Assembly: GCA_013398055.1 (NCBI GenBank)
Contig: VZRS01000483.1
Span: 280,290-344,289, forward strand
Origin: Ifrita kowaldi
Taxonomy: Eukaryota; Chordata; Aves; Passeriformes; Cinclosomatidae
DNA length: 64,000 nucleotides
Direction: 5' to 3'
Under the pieces are notes generated by a model. It saw nothing but the letters and a program-made list of their open reading frames with translations, made no database searches and was not told the DNA's origin. Below are positions 12,363 through 23,575 of the stretch, one piece after another (the stretch's first letter is position 1; each line of letters starts with the position of its first letter). The position numbers were made by a program, and so were the translations under genes.

Positions 12363-12728
12363 TAGGATGGAGCAAAGGAGGCTCAGGGGGGACCTTGTGG
12401 CTCTGCACAACTCCCTGACAGGAGGGGGCAGCCGGGGGGAGTCGGGCTCTGCTCCCAGGGAACAGGGACAGGAGGAGAGGGAACGGCCTCAGGCTGGGCC
12501 AGGGGAGGCTCAGGTTGGACATCAGCAGGAATTTCCCCATGGAAAGGGTGCTCAGGCCTTGGCAGGGGCTGCCCAGGGAGGTTTGGAGTGCCCATCCCTG
12601 GAGGTGTCCAAGGAAGAGCTGGAGGTGGCACTGAGTGCTCTGGGCTGGGGACAAGGTGGGGATGGGGCACAGGTGGGACTCGATGGTCTTGGAGGACTTT
12701 TCCAACCTCAATAATTGTTTGATCCCAG
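12363..12728 (+). repeat. CR1 LINE fragment, young GC-rich subtype
   Basis: It begins GGATGGAGCAAAGGAGGCTC and passes GGGGGACCTTGTGGCTCTG, CATCCCTGGAGGTGTCCAAG and ACTCGATGGTCTTGGAGG to the tail TTTTCCAACCTCAATAATTG. In the open frame the peptide RRLRGDLVALHNSL and later CPSLEVSKEELEVAL resemble the C-terminal end of CR1 ORF2. A second copy at 32728-33093 is nearly identical, so both belong to one relatively recent CR1 subfamily. Confidence 0.9.
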
Positions 12729-15700
12729 CATCTCTCCAAAGCCAGGGATCTATTCCCAGTCTTTTCAGAGTCACAATTCTCCCCCTTTGTGGGTGACAGC
12801 TGCTCTTGCTGGCCAGCAGAGCGTGGCTGGAGGAAGCCATTAATTTGTTTTTCTATTGAAGTTTGAAAACAAAATGTTTTCTTGTGACCATGACCAAGAA
12901 AGGAGGCAAGAGCACCAGGCAATTAAACAGTGCTGAGTGTCCCTCAGAGCTCTGTTTATGCTTCTCCCCTGAAAAACAGCTTCTCCCCAGTGCAACGCTC
13001 CAGGGTAGAGCTGGGAAAAGGGGGAGAGCTGGGAAAAACAGCCCAGGCAGAGCAGGGGATCCCTGCCACTTGTCCATGCAAGGGGACGACCACCATGAGT
13101 GAGGTGGGGTCATGTCCAGCTGGGGACAAATGTCCTGCAAGAGGCATCTCTGCTTCCCTTTCTCATTGATGGAGGGGCTTGTGCACATCCCAGCAGGAAT
13201 GTGGGAGAGGAAAACCCTCCTGGATTTGCCCCGAGCCATCCTCAGGAGACAGGAATGTGTCACCTACAGGAGCAGTGACCTTCAGGATGGATAGGCCAAC
13301 ATTTGCCAACATTTTCCCTTTCTTCCCACTCGGAGCTTGGCTGCCTCTGCTTTTCCTCACAGGGACAGAGATGAGCACAGTGGTGCCAGCTTGGTGTGAG
13401 AGCAGAGGGAAGTGGCCAAGCCACCGCCAGCGTGTCACTGCCCATGTCCCCAAGCAGGGAGAGCAGCAGGGACAGACAGGGAGTGCAGGGACGAGGGGCT
13501 GTGGCACACACGTGGCACCTGAGCCACGTGAACCGTGGGGGGATTGTGTTTGCACATCTTGGGGGGATGTGTTTGCTCTTCTCGCTGGAGGAACTGGTCA
13601 GACCAAGGCTTTTCTCTCAGGACATTGCACACTAATATTTATTTTCAAACCCTTAAATTCTACATCATACTTAAGACACTTCTCCCAAGGAGTCGCCGTG
13701 CTTGCAAGAATTGTGAGGCTGTAAAAAGGCAATTTGTGTGCTGGGAAATGCTGTTCCAAGCTTTGATGGATTTCTGATAAAACCTGAGACCTGCCTTCCA
13801 GAAGATAATCAGGAAGGTTACTGTGAAAGCAGGAAGGTTTGGGAATGTTGGGTGTGAGGGAACTGAGGATATCAGAGGTTCTTTCCTGAGCCTGAGTGAG
13901 GAACACGAGCTGAGCTGATACTTCTGGAGAGCTGAGTCACCTTTTTGTAAGGTTTCTTGGAGGGTGGTGGGGCCCTTCTGCTCTAAACCATCATCTCAGG
14001 GTGGAGAACCCTGCAAAGTTGGTATTTCCATGAATATTTCATGTTGAATGTGAGCCAGAAGAAGGAGCAATGCACAGTTAGCTGTGAGTTCATCCCCAGG
14101 AAATGGGATCACCTCAGAAAACACATGGAACGTGTCACTGCTCATTAATTATGCAGAACTTAATAAATTGCTGGATACAGACTGAGCTCAATTGCTCCAT
14201 TTTTCCAGTGCACAACAGAGTGGAACTAAGCCCTGCCAGATTTGGGTTTCTTGTGTTTTAATTCCTCTGGGGGGAGCATGTGGACATTTCTTATCAGAAA
14301 CTTGGAGTGAGAAATAACCCTCCTTCCTTATCAGTGACTCCTGGAGCCTGATCAAAGGATGTTTGCTGTGCCACGGAGCTCAGTAGTGCCTGACTTGGAA
14401 GGAAACTCGTTTCCTGCCACGAGCTCTTCCATGCCTTGCTCTTGGATGGAATCTTTATCCCTGGATCTCCTTGTCTTTCTATCAATCCTCTGTTCAGATG
14501 TATCCCTTATCCAGGGGAATGCTGCCAAGGAGATCTGTGGAATTTTGTCCTCAGTAGATTGAAAATTTTGGGGAAAATGCTGTTCGTGGGAGAAGGAAAT
14601 GATTTACACATTTTTGGGTCCGGTTTTGTGAGTGTTTGTGCCCCACAGGGATTTCCCTTCCCCCAAAAGTGCTGAAGTTTTTTATTTTGACAACTTGAAA
14701 GAAACCTCTCAGCCGCATCTTTCAGAATCACTGCTTGGTTTTTCCCTTTTGAAGTACGACCTATATTTTAGCGAAAGAGTGAAAAAGAAGAACCAATGCT
14801 CCCCAAACAAAATAAATCTCTTGGTTTGGGTCTAGTTCATCTTCTTTGTCACTGCTGTTTTGCACAACAACAGAGGAGAAAACGCAGCTCTGCTCGGGCT
14901 GAGCTGATTAATTTTCCTCTGCTTTCTTTGTTCACCCACCAAGCTGAAAAATTGGCTGTTCCTAAAGCTTTATTTGGAAATGGGCTGGGAAAGCTCCTTA
15001 TTCAAACAGTGAGACCGTAGGAAATACCCCAGGGATCTCAGGAGGAATAACACCAGGGGACAGCACTTGGGTTAGGAGCATTCCTCCTGCTCTGTTTTAA
15101 AAACCCCACTGTTTGCAAAAGAGAAAGAGAATCCCTGGGAATTAGCGAGGGTGACGGCTGCTTTTTAAGGAGCAGGGTGATATAAATGATGCCAGTGCCA
15201 GAGGCGGTGCTGGGAATGTCACCGCGGGGCAGGAGGAGCCGCGGGCCGTGCAGCCGGGCGGAAGGGAGGGAGCAGGGCCGGAGTGACTGAGGCACTCCAT
15301 GACAGGGCTTTGGCTCTGTTTGCCCGAGTTATTTTTGCTCCTAACGAAGCCCTGGGCTGGTGGAAATGAGCTCAGGAGCTCAGTGCTTCCTGTGGTCACC
15401 TGCCAAGCCAGAGGCGCCCGGCCTGGGGGGCTGCAGGGCCTGCCCGGACTGTGCCAGCCCCACCACGCTCCCCTGTGCTGTGCCAGCGTCCCCGGGCTGG
15501 CCAGGGGCAGGGGACAGCCCCCACATGGCCCTCAAGGGACAGTCCCAGCCCAGCTGCCCCAGCTCCTGAGCCACAGCCCCGAGTGTCCATTCCCGGACTC
15601 TGTGTCCGGCCCAGGGCTCCAGCAGCCTCCCCAAAACCACAGCACAGCCTGTCTGCATCCTCCCAGGGGATGTTCACATTCCCAGACCGCTCCCCAAGGG

Positions 15701-15939
15701 AGCACTTTGCTTTTTCCTGAATTGCTGAGTGTATTCCAGAGCAATTCCACAGAAAGCCTGGGACAAATGAATCTTTTCCTCTGTTGTTCAGACTCATCCA
15801 TGACTTCATTTAACTCTTGGGACACTGAACTCATGGGAAGTTTAAGTTGTTTGGAAATGGTGCTGCAGGAGGTAGAGAATGGAGGTGGCTCAGCAAGTCC
15901 TGCTTTTCCTGATGATAACGTGCAGCTGGATACTGCCAG
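12729..15939. other. Intergenic DNA, no gene recognised
   Basis: No gene recognised in about 3.2 kb. The stretch includes an AT-rich, TAAT-containing patch near 14140-14210 and a CpG-containing patch near 15140-15290. I cannot assign either. The 227-codon plus frame at 15299-15982 has no domain and is proline/serine-rich, typical of chance frames. Confidence 0.5.
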
Positions 15940-16455
15940 TGGATATGGAATACTGGGCACAGGTCTGGTACTCCCAATGTAAGAAGGACATGGAACTGCT
16001 GGAGCAATTCCAGAGGAGGCTGCAAAGTTGCTGAGGGGACTGGAGCACCTCCCCTATGGAGGAGCTGGGAGAGCTGGGAATGTTCAGCCTGGAGAGGAAA
16101 AGGTTGTGTGGAGACCTCACAGCCCCTTCCAGAGTCTGAAGGGGCTACAGGGAAGCTGGAGAGGGAACTTCATCAGGAATTGGAGGGACAGGACAAAGGG
16201 GAATGGGTTCACACTGACAGAGCAGGGTTAGATGGGATATTGGGAAGGAATTGTTCCCTGGGAGGGTGGGGAAGCCCTGGCACAGGGTGCCCAGAGAAGC
16301 TGTGGCTGCCCCTGGATCCCTGGCAGTGTCCAAGGCCAGGCTGGACGGGGCTTGGAGCAGCCTGGGACAGTGGAAGGTGTCCCTGCCCATGGCTGGGGTC
16401 AAATGAGATGATCCTTAAGGTCCCTTCCAACCCAAACCATTCCATGATTCTAAAC
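15940..16455 (+). repeat. CR1 LINE fragment, about 0.5 kb
   Basis: This is among the longest CR1 copies here. It contains AAGAAGGACATGGAACTGC, GGACTGGAGCACCTCCCC, GGAATGTTCAGCCTGGAG, GAAGGGGCTACAGGGAAGC, the GATGGGATATTGGGAAGG block, the GTGCCCAGAGAAGCTGTGG block and the tail GGTCCCTTCCAACCCAAACC, ending CATTCCATGATTCTA. The first residues of the element near 15940 are approximate. Confidence 0.9.
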
Positions 16456-18855
16456 CAGACCTGCAAAGGGGGAGAACAGGTCCCTCTCACCCACGTGGTG
16501 CCCTTCTCTTCCTCCCCACCAGCTCAGTTTCAGCTCCCACCCTTGGGAATGTGTCCTGTGGATCTCTCCAGGATGAATACGGTGTTCCCGCTGGCCTGGG
16601 GATCGCTGCCTCTTTCTGTCTAGGGATGGGAAAACGAGCAGGGAACACTTCAGTATTCTGATCTTTCCCAGTGAGGTGCTGGGTGTGGGAGGGCTGCACA
16701 AGCAGGTCAATGCTTTTTGGGCTACAGCAAAATTCCTCTCTAATTCCCCAGCTCCCAGGAACATGGAAGGCCTATCCTGGAGCAGTTTCCAGCAGGGACA
16801 CCATGAACAAGTCAGCCTTAATCTTATTATCTCAGTGATGCTCTTTATTAGCCTGGCATCCTTTTGATGTGTGTCCAGGATGGATTGTATCTCTCCCTGT
16901 TGGAAAGGCCACGGAGAACTCTGTTCCTGGGCTGTAAATAAAGAGGGAAAAAAAAAAATCTTCCTTGTTGATGAAGTGTTTCAGTGGCAAACTGGCAGCA
17001 CAAGGGGAACAAGGGAGAAAGAGGAATGATCAGAGGTCAGACCTTCTGAAAATAGTGTAACTTTTGGGGAACAAAGCCCCTGCACTCCATGAGGAAATCC
17101 CAGCACAGGTTGGGATGGCCCTGCTGGAGCAGGAAGGTGGCACCAGTGACCCACTGTGGTCCCTCCAACCTGACCCGTCCTGGGATTCTGGGATGTTCCC
17201 AGGAGTCTGTACCTTCACACCTGATGATGATAGGAAGCTGTTTTTCTCTTCCTTGTGCCAAAAAGAGCTGAATGAAAACCCTGTGTAATTCCAGGGCGTG
17301 GTGGGTGACAGCACCATGATATCACTGCCTGGCAGTGCCAGCAGCCTGCTCTCATGGCACAGCCCGGTGCCTTTCCAGGTGTGGCAGCAGGAGATGGGAT
17401 CTCACCTGCCTGAACATCCCAGCGTGGCACTGACTCCTCGCCCAGGGAAGAGAGGAGGGATTTTGGCTTCAGCCCCACACTTCAAACTGATCTCAGCGGG
17501 GTGGTTGTGTAAGTATTTTAAATTTTTTTAAAAACATCATCTCATAGGGTTATTTAATCAGCCATTTCACTGTTGGATTTGTTGTCTTCACAAAGCTTGA
17601 GCCAAAAAAAGGGATGGACCAGAAATGAGGGTGAACCTGCCCAATCTCCCTGTTCAGGCCACAGAACTAAAAGTCAGCAGAGAAAGGAAACACAGGAAGG
17701 TCGATCAGATCTCCAGAAGTCTTTCCATGCCATGAGCATGGCTATTAATGGACACCGATAAGGGAAATAATTTACTTTTAATAATCAGGATTGCTCTCTC
17801 AAGCACATCCCTCCAAAGCTCCTTGTGCTTCTCCAGTGCTCATCCTTTGGCTGAGGAAATCCCTTTGTGAGAAGGACTCAGTTCCCACGGGTTTCCAGCT
17901 TCCCAGCCCTAAACAGGGATGTTGAGGTTGCTCAGAGGGTTGGGTCTGCTCAGATTCCTGGATCTGTTTCCATCCAGGAGAGTTCGGGGCTGTGGGTGAG
18001 GAGAGGAGCCTTGCAGGAATTAAAAATATGCAGGGCAATGCAGGCTGCAGCTGGTAGAAAGTCCAGCTGGCATAATCAAGGGAGAAAAATTCCTTGGAAT
18101 TTTAGGGTTTATGCGAGAGAATAATTCCCTGTTTTCCTCTAGACCTGTAGGTCTGAGCATCCTCTCCAGTTCCAGTGCTGTGGGTGCTGCCTGCCGGCCT
18201 CTGCTCCGAGCTGTGCCTCTGACTGTTGTACTTAACTCACTGTGTGAGAGTTAATTACAACACATCACTGCCTCAGAGCCCGCAGAGGGAAAGGAGACCC
18301 CTTGGAACAGCCCATCCCACAGGATCAAATCCCTTTGCCATCGATTATCAGCTTTCCCACCACACTGATTTGCCAGAAATTCCCCTCTGGGCTCCAGGGT
18401 GAGGAACCTCCCGAGCCCCAGGGAATTTTTGTCCCTCAAGTGTGAAATTGCAGCAGAGGGAAAGTGGAGAAGGGACATTAATTCATTGGACAGCTTTGCT
18501 GTGATAATTTGTATTTCCCTCATGCAAATGCTCCAGGAATATGAATGACCTCCTGCAGGGACTGCTCTCAGAGTTATGTTTTGTTGTTGGAACAAAAATT
18601 AGGGATTGACTTTACCTTGGACACAAGGTGGTGGGCAGCAACGGCATTGCCAGAAGTAGGAATTTGTCCCTGTTATGACAAGAATATTCTGAACATGACA
18701 TTTCTCATAATTAATAAAAAACAATCATTTTAATTAAAAATATAAAATTTCTAACAGGTGGAGACGCTCATTTGCAATGCAGATCCCTCCAGTGCTTTTA
18801 TTTGGGGAGAAAAGGAAAAAAATGAGCTTGTTCCAAGGGATTTTTTTTAACTTTG
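16456..18855. other. Intergenic DNA, one weak CR1 trace
   Basis: No gene recognised. A poly-A run sits near 16949-16959. A possible CR1 tail at 17110-17198 is listed separately. An A/T-rich patch at about 18705-18755 contains repeated TTAAT motifs. Confidence 0.5.
17110..17198 (+). repeat. Possible diverged CR1 tail
   Basis: GGTCCCTCCAACCTGACCC followed by GTCCTGGGATTCTGGGATG resembles the CR1 tail (GGTCCCTTCCAACCyrACCC then ATTCTGTGATTCT). The upstream part is too diverged to be sure. Confidence 0.4.
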
Positions 18856-18890
18856 CATAGAATCATAGAATCATCCAATGGTTTGGGTTG
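18856..18890 (-). repeat. CR1 3' terminus, 35-bp remnant
   Basis: CATAGAATCATAGAATCATC is the reverse complement of the CR1 terminal octamer repeat, followed by GGTTTGGGTTG from the adjoining tail. It stops abruptly where a plus-strand CR1 segment begins, giving a head-to-head arrangement. Confidence 0.8.
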
Positions 18891-19026
18891 TAAATATTCA
18901 AAGCCAGGATGGACAGGCTTGGAACAACCTGGTCTAGTGGAAGATGTCCCTGCCCATGGCAAAAGGTTGGAACAGGAAAAGCTTTAAGGTCTTTTCCAAC
19001 CCAACCCAGTCTGGGATTCTGTGATT
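18891..19026 (+). repeat. CR1 LINE fragment, 3' end
   Basis: TCAAAGCCAGGATGGACAGG, AACCTGGTCTAGTGGAAG, ATGTCCCTGCCCATGGCA and the tail TTTTCCAACCCAACCCAG run to GGGATTCTGTGATTCC. The fragment is short and lies directly against the opposite-strand remnant at 18856-18890. Confidence 0.85.
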
Positions 19027-20875
19027 CCAAGAAGGAGAACGCAGCCACAGATATTTGTCCTCATAGCTCTTGATGTTTATTAAAGATAAAGGTTGGAAGG
19101 AACAATCTTTTCAAAAACAACTCAACACCAGCAGGTCTGGCAGAAAGGCAAAAACCTTCAGGGACTTGAAAAATGGTTGAGGGACATTAAATTGGGGATT
19201 TTTAGATGTGAGTAGAATGAATATATATAATAGATTATAATAAATATTATATAATAATATAATATACGTATGTCTAATATCTATCTATAATACCTGTCAT
19301 ATACCTACATATAATAATATATTACATGTAGTATCTATATGTATGGCCTGAGTTATTTAAGGTCTTAGATAATACAGGAATTATTTGGTATTTTATATAT
19401 AGCACATGGCATTGAAAAAAAACCCCTCAGCATCTGCCAAGAGAGCCCAAAAATTGTCTCTGGAAATAGCCCAGATCTTTTCCAGTGCATCTATAAAGAG
19501 CACCTGCGTTCAGTGGTCAGCAAATGTTGCCCAATTGATGGCAACTGTTGTCAACATCAACAAAAATAGATGGAATAATGAAAGATTTCTGCTGACATTC
19601 TCAGATACAACGTGTGCAGCTTCCACCTGGCCACAAATCGCTGACAAATTCAGTTGGCTACAAGCTGAACAGGTTTTTTAGGGAAAAATTATCTGGGGGG
19701 AAGCTGCCAAAATTCCCATTATTCTCTTGGTGAGTTCATTATTGCGTTGCTGGTATTGTTCATGTTGGTTTTAAAATGTTATCATGTTCATATTATATTT
19801 AATAATATCATGTTTTGTTCTAAAAGATAAAAATAGATTTCAAAAAGCATCAGGGGCCAATACCTCTTCTTCCACTGTAAATGTTCCCAAGGCTTAAAGA
19901 AATCCCAGGAGTCTCATCAGAAATCTATGACATTAAAAAGGGCTGATTCCTGGTGCATCTGAACTGAGCTCAAAGCCCTGTGGAAGGATGAGCCTCTTCC
20001 CTAAATAACTGATCCAAGTGTTGCTGGAAAGGAAAGGAGACAGGCAATAAATCCTGGTTTTTCCAACAGTTTCATTCAATTAGCTTTTCCCCCATGGTAT
20101 TATTGCCAGAAGTGCCTGATTTGAGCTGGGTGAAATATTCCAAGATGCCAGGATTTCCCCCTTTATTCACCATGGGAATTTGATTCCAGTTGACAAGTTG
20201 GGAATCATTAGGATAAACAATCTCCTTAGGAAACCAACCCATCCCTGGGTCCCTGATAATTGTTGTGTAAGTTCTTGGCGTCCTGAAAAATAAATTAATT
20301 AAATAAATAAAGGCGGGGGGAGGAAAGTAATTAAAATTATTGGCTTCCTAATTTGCTTGATCAGCAGCAGCAGCATGGATTTGATTCCCTAGGACAACGT
20401 GTCCTGCTTTGGAAAAGGAGGAAACATTCCTTGTCCTGCTCCAGTGGGAGCTCCGGAGCAGCAGAATGGGCTCAGTTTGACTCCCATCCTGCCCTAAAAG
20501 TGCTGGTATTTGCCCAGAAAAAATTCCAAGGCAGGAGGAACCGATGGATAAAGTCAACAGCCACGGAGAACACTCATGGAAAAGCCTCTTGGTCTCATGG
20601 GTTTGAGAGGGAACTAGAGCAGCTGCTTTTCCCGTGGATTTTTGGCAGCAGGAGTTGCTGGTCCCTCAGGGTGGGATTGGCTCTGCAAAGATTGGGTGCC
20701 CCCAGACCAATATTGTGAGGCTGGAATGTTGGGGTTTTTTTCTCCAGCCAGGAACTCTTTTCTACAGTTCAGAAACTCTCAATAATCAGGAAAATTAAAG
20801 GAAAGGAGGAAAATTAAGCATAAAAACCTCCAGAATTTCGACAGCTACCAAGACATGAACAACTGGCGCTGTTTT
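19027..20875. other. Intergenic DNA with A/T-rich low-complexity patches
   Basis: No gene recognised. It contains the A/T-rich tract at 19205-19400 and a TAAATTAATTAAATAAAT run near 20288-20312. A 91-codon frame at 19406-19681 has no recognisable domain. Confidence 0.5.
19205..19400. repeat. A/T-rich low-complexity tract
   Basis: Dense ATATAAT/TATAATAAT repeats with CTATCTATAAT variants, clearly below the GC content of the surroundings. It looks like decayed microsatellite. No paired inverted termini are obvious. Confidence 0.8.
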
Positions 20876-21060
20876 CATGGAATCACAGAATTATTCAGGT
20901 TGGAAAAGACCTCCAGGATCATCAAGTCTCGATGCCCACCTTGTCCCCAGCCCAGATCACTGAGTGCCACCTCCAGGAATTCCTTGGACACCTCCAGGGA
21001 TGGGGATCCAAACCTGCCTGGGAAGCCCCTTCCTTCTGCAAATCCAGCAGGCCTGGCTGC
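20876..21060 (-). repeat. CR1 LINE fragment, 3' end
   Basis: The plus strand reads CATGGAATCACAGAATTATTC, then GGTTGGAAAAGACCTCCAGG and ATCATCAAGTC, which is a CR1 tail in reverse complement. It continues with TTGGACACCTCCAGGGATGG. It is related to the subtype at 12363 and 32728 but older. Confidence 0.82.
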
Positions 21061-21439
21061 TCTCCTGGAATCCCACCTCCCACCAGATCCCTCTGGATTG
21101 TGGCTGGAATCGGTGCCTGTTCGCAGGGGCTGTTCCCGGGCATTTATTCTGGATTTAGGGTCCCCACTGGAAGTCCATGGTGTGTGAAGAGGGAAGAAAA
21201 TCTCTCCATGTGCTGCCGCATGGATCTGCTCCAATTAATTTCCAGGGATGAGCCCCTGAATGCTGCACACTCAGCTCCCCACCCTTGACCACGCTGCTTT
21301 TACATCAGGAGCCTCAAATCCCCACTTCCCAACTCTTCTTTTCCAGAGGTTTTTTTGCCCAGGCTGGGTAAGCCTTGCTGCAGGGGAGGACACACACAAT
21401 AAACAGCTTTTCGAGGCTGATTTAATGCCTCACCAGCTC

Positions 21440-21680
21440 CCCAGTTATTAATCTACCCACAGAGGAGGTTTATTGCTATGTCTACCACAGACTGATAAAG
21501 ATTATCACGGAATTAATTCCCAACGAGTGTGCTGTTAGGCTTGGAGCCAAATGCTCCAAGTTATCAGTGTGAATAAATACTTGAGCATAATTTCTCAATG
21601 AGCTTGTCTTAAATGGACTTCTAAGACCAAACCTCTGCAAATAAACGCTGGGGAAAGTGAAAAGAACAAACGTCACTGGG
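21440..21680. promoter_or_regulatory. Candidate conserved non-coding element
   Basis: This is non-repetitive, balanced-composition sequence with CAGTTATTAATCTACC, GATTATCACGGAATTAATTC and ACTGATAAAGATTATCACG (tandem GATAA motifs), as well as scattered CpGs. It differs in texture from its neighbours and contains no CR1 signature. Conservation cannot be judged from one sequence. Confidence 0.25.
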
Positions 21681-21908
21681 TTCTTGCATCACATCCAACA
21701 GATCTGACATGTTTGGTGCAGGGCTCAGGGTGTCTGTGATCCAGAAATACCGCCCAGGTTTCCTGGAATGTGGCAGAGCTTCTCCTCTGCCCTCATCATC
21801 ATCTTCATCCTCCTTGAAGAAGGAGCATGCAGGGAATATTCATCCTTCTTGATTCTCGACCTTCTGTCTTCCCTCTTTCTGTCTTGCACTTCCCAGCAGA
21901 GCCCTGAG

Positions 21909-21958
21909 ACTTTCATTTTCAGTGAAATTCTCCTGCACTTTCATTTTCAGTGAAATTC
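21909..21958 (-). promoter_or_regulatory. Tandem ISRE-like sites, 28-bp spacing
   Basis: TTTCATTTTC occurs at 21911-21920 and 21939-21948. On the minus strand each reads GAAAATGAAA, an exact match to the IRF/ISRE core GAAANNGAAA. The pair arises from a 28-bp direct duplication identical over 22 bases. No gene is close, so activity is unproven. Confidence 0.35.
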
Positions 21959-23404
21959 CCTCCTTTCCTGCTGATTCTTTCCAAGGAGCCACCAGCTCAA
22001 AGGGACACTGAAGCTACAGAGGCTGGTGATGAGCACAGAGTTCAAAAGCAGCCAGAAACGTCTGGGCATTGGCCAGAACCGTTTTCTGTTTGTGCAAGTG
22101 ACAGAAGAGTTTCCATCATCTGTTGAAAAACGATCCTAAAAATAACTTTCCCTCGAGTGCTGCACAGACAGAAACCTGTGCAGAGGACACGGGTGCTGGC
22201 AGCTTGGGGACCTTCACCTGGGAGAGGAAGGGGAAGGGATTTAAAATTAGGGAAAGGCTGGGACCTTTCAAGTACTTCTTGGAATACTTCCAATCCTTCT
22301 TGTTTCCAGCTCATCTCTTGCCTGGGTTGCATCTCACAGTGTCAGGACCACATTCTCGCTGTCCTTATGGAATAATCTTGCATTTCCTTTACTCTGGGAT
22401 CTGCACGAGTTTATCCAACCCTCTTCCTTCCAGGAAGAGTCACACAGCTGCTGCTACAGGGGAGGTGTCCCAGGAGGCTGCAGTGAGGCTGGAACAAAAC
22501 CTCTGGGAGCATTTGGGAGACTTGGCAGCACCTCCAGCTCCTGTCTTAGCTAAAAGCTCCTTTATTCAAGGTGCTGGAGCACCAGAGTGGTGCTGCCCTG
22601 ACTCGGTGATCCCCAAAAACCATCTGTAGGTTCCTGGAGTGGCCACAGTAGGGTGAAGGTGGTGGGAGAGAGAAATGTCTCCAGGCTAATGGTTTTTTGC
22701 AGCAGGGCTTCACAAACACTCTCACAAGTCAGCCCGTGATTTATGAGGAGATGGGAACTGGGCCAAGCTGGGCCCAGTCCCACTGTGGAACTGGTTTCTG
22801 TATCTTAAACAAACCAGTCAAAGAAAAGCAATGTCTCATCTTTGTGTTGGACGATATCCCAGCGCAAGGTTTGTTTGCCTGGCTGTGGAAACTGTGGCTG
22901 AGGAGGAATTTGGGAAGGGGAGCGGCGAAAAAGTCAATGTTTTGGGGCAGGAGGGAGCCAGCTGACACCTCCATCTGCCCAGCAGGTCAGGCCATGGTGA
23001 CATGGGCCATTGTCCTGCTTCAGGGCTGGGGGGAAGCTGTGCCTGTCCCCAAACAGGACATGAAGCAATGATGGAGACACTCAGACACATAAAATGTGGG
23101 ATGTGGTTCAAACCCTGGCACTGGCAGGAGAGAGGAGCCCAGATTTGGCCAGTCCTGGTGATCTGAGCATTTGGAGAAGGCAAATGTGGATCTACCTCTG
23201 CTTTGAGGGGCGGAATTGTTTGTGGAGCCCACCAAGGCTCCCAGTGCAGCTCCCTCGGGGTTTAAAAGAAGCCGTGACATGACCACGGCCTGCCAATAAG
23301 TGCAGGAGAAAAATGACACAGCTAAGTAGAAAAAGGCCGAAACAAATCCTGCTGGCATTCCCAAGGCAAGCAGAGCAAGGAAAATGTAAAACTGGCCAAG
23401 CAGA

Positions 23405-23478
23405 GGGCTCTTCCCTGTGGGAACCCTGTGGGCTCTTCCCTGGGGGATCTTGTGGGCTCTTCCCTATGGGAATCCTGT
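23405..23478. repeat. 24/25-bp minisatellite, 3 copies
   Basis: Each unit starts GGGCTCTTCCCT and ends in TTGT or CTGT, with the first bases at 23405, 23430 and 23454. The copies differ by a few bases, so the array is not brand new. Confidence 0.9.
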
Positions 23479-23575
23479 GTGTCACATCAGGCAGTTCACA
23501 GTGTGCTCTCACCAGGAGTTTCTCACCAAGACTATCTCCCTTCCTCCCCCATAAAATTGTATTTTAAAAGAATTT

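Larger units (their letters stand above)
21061..23575. other. Intergenic DNA, no gene recognised
   Basis: No gene recognised in about 2.5 kb. It includes a candidate conserved element at 21440-21680, a tandem pair of interferon-response-like sites at 21909-21958 and a 25-bp minisatellite at 23405-23478. Confidence 0.5.

Noticed and set aside
19406..19681. 91-codon plus-strand frame beside the A/T-rich tract
   Set aside because: Composition looks protein-like, but no domain is recognised and it is isolated in intergenic DNA.
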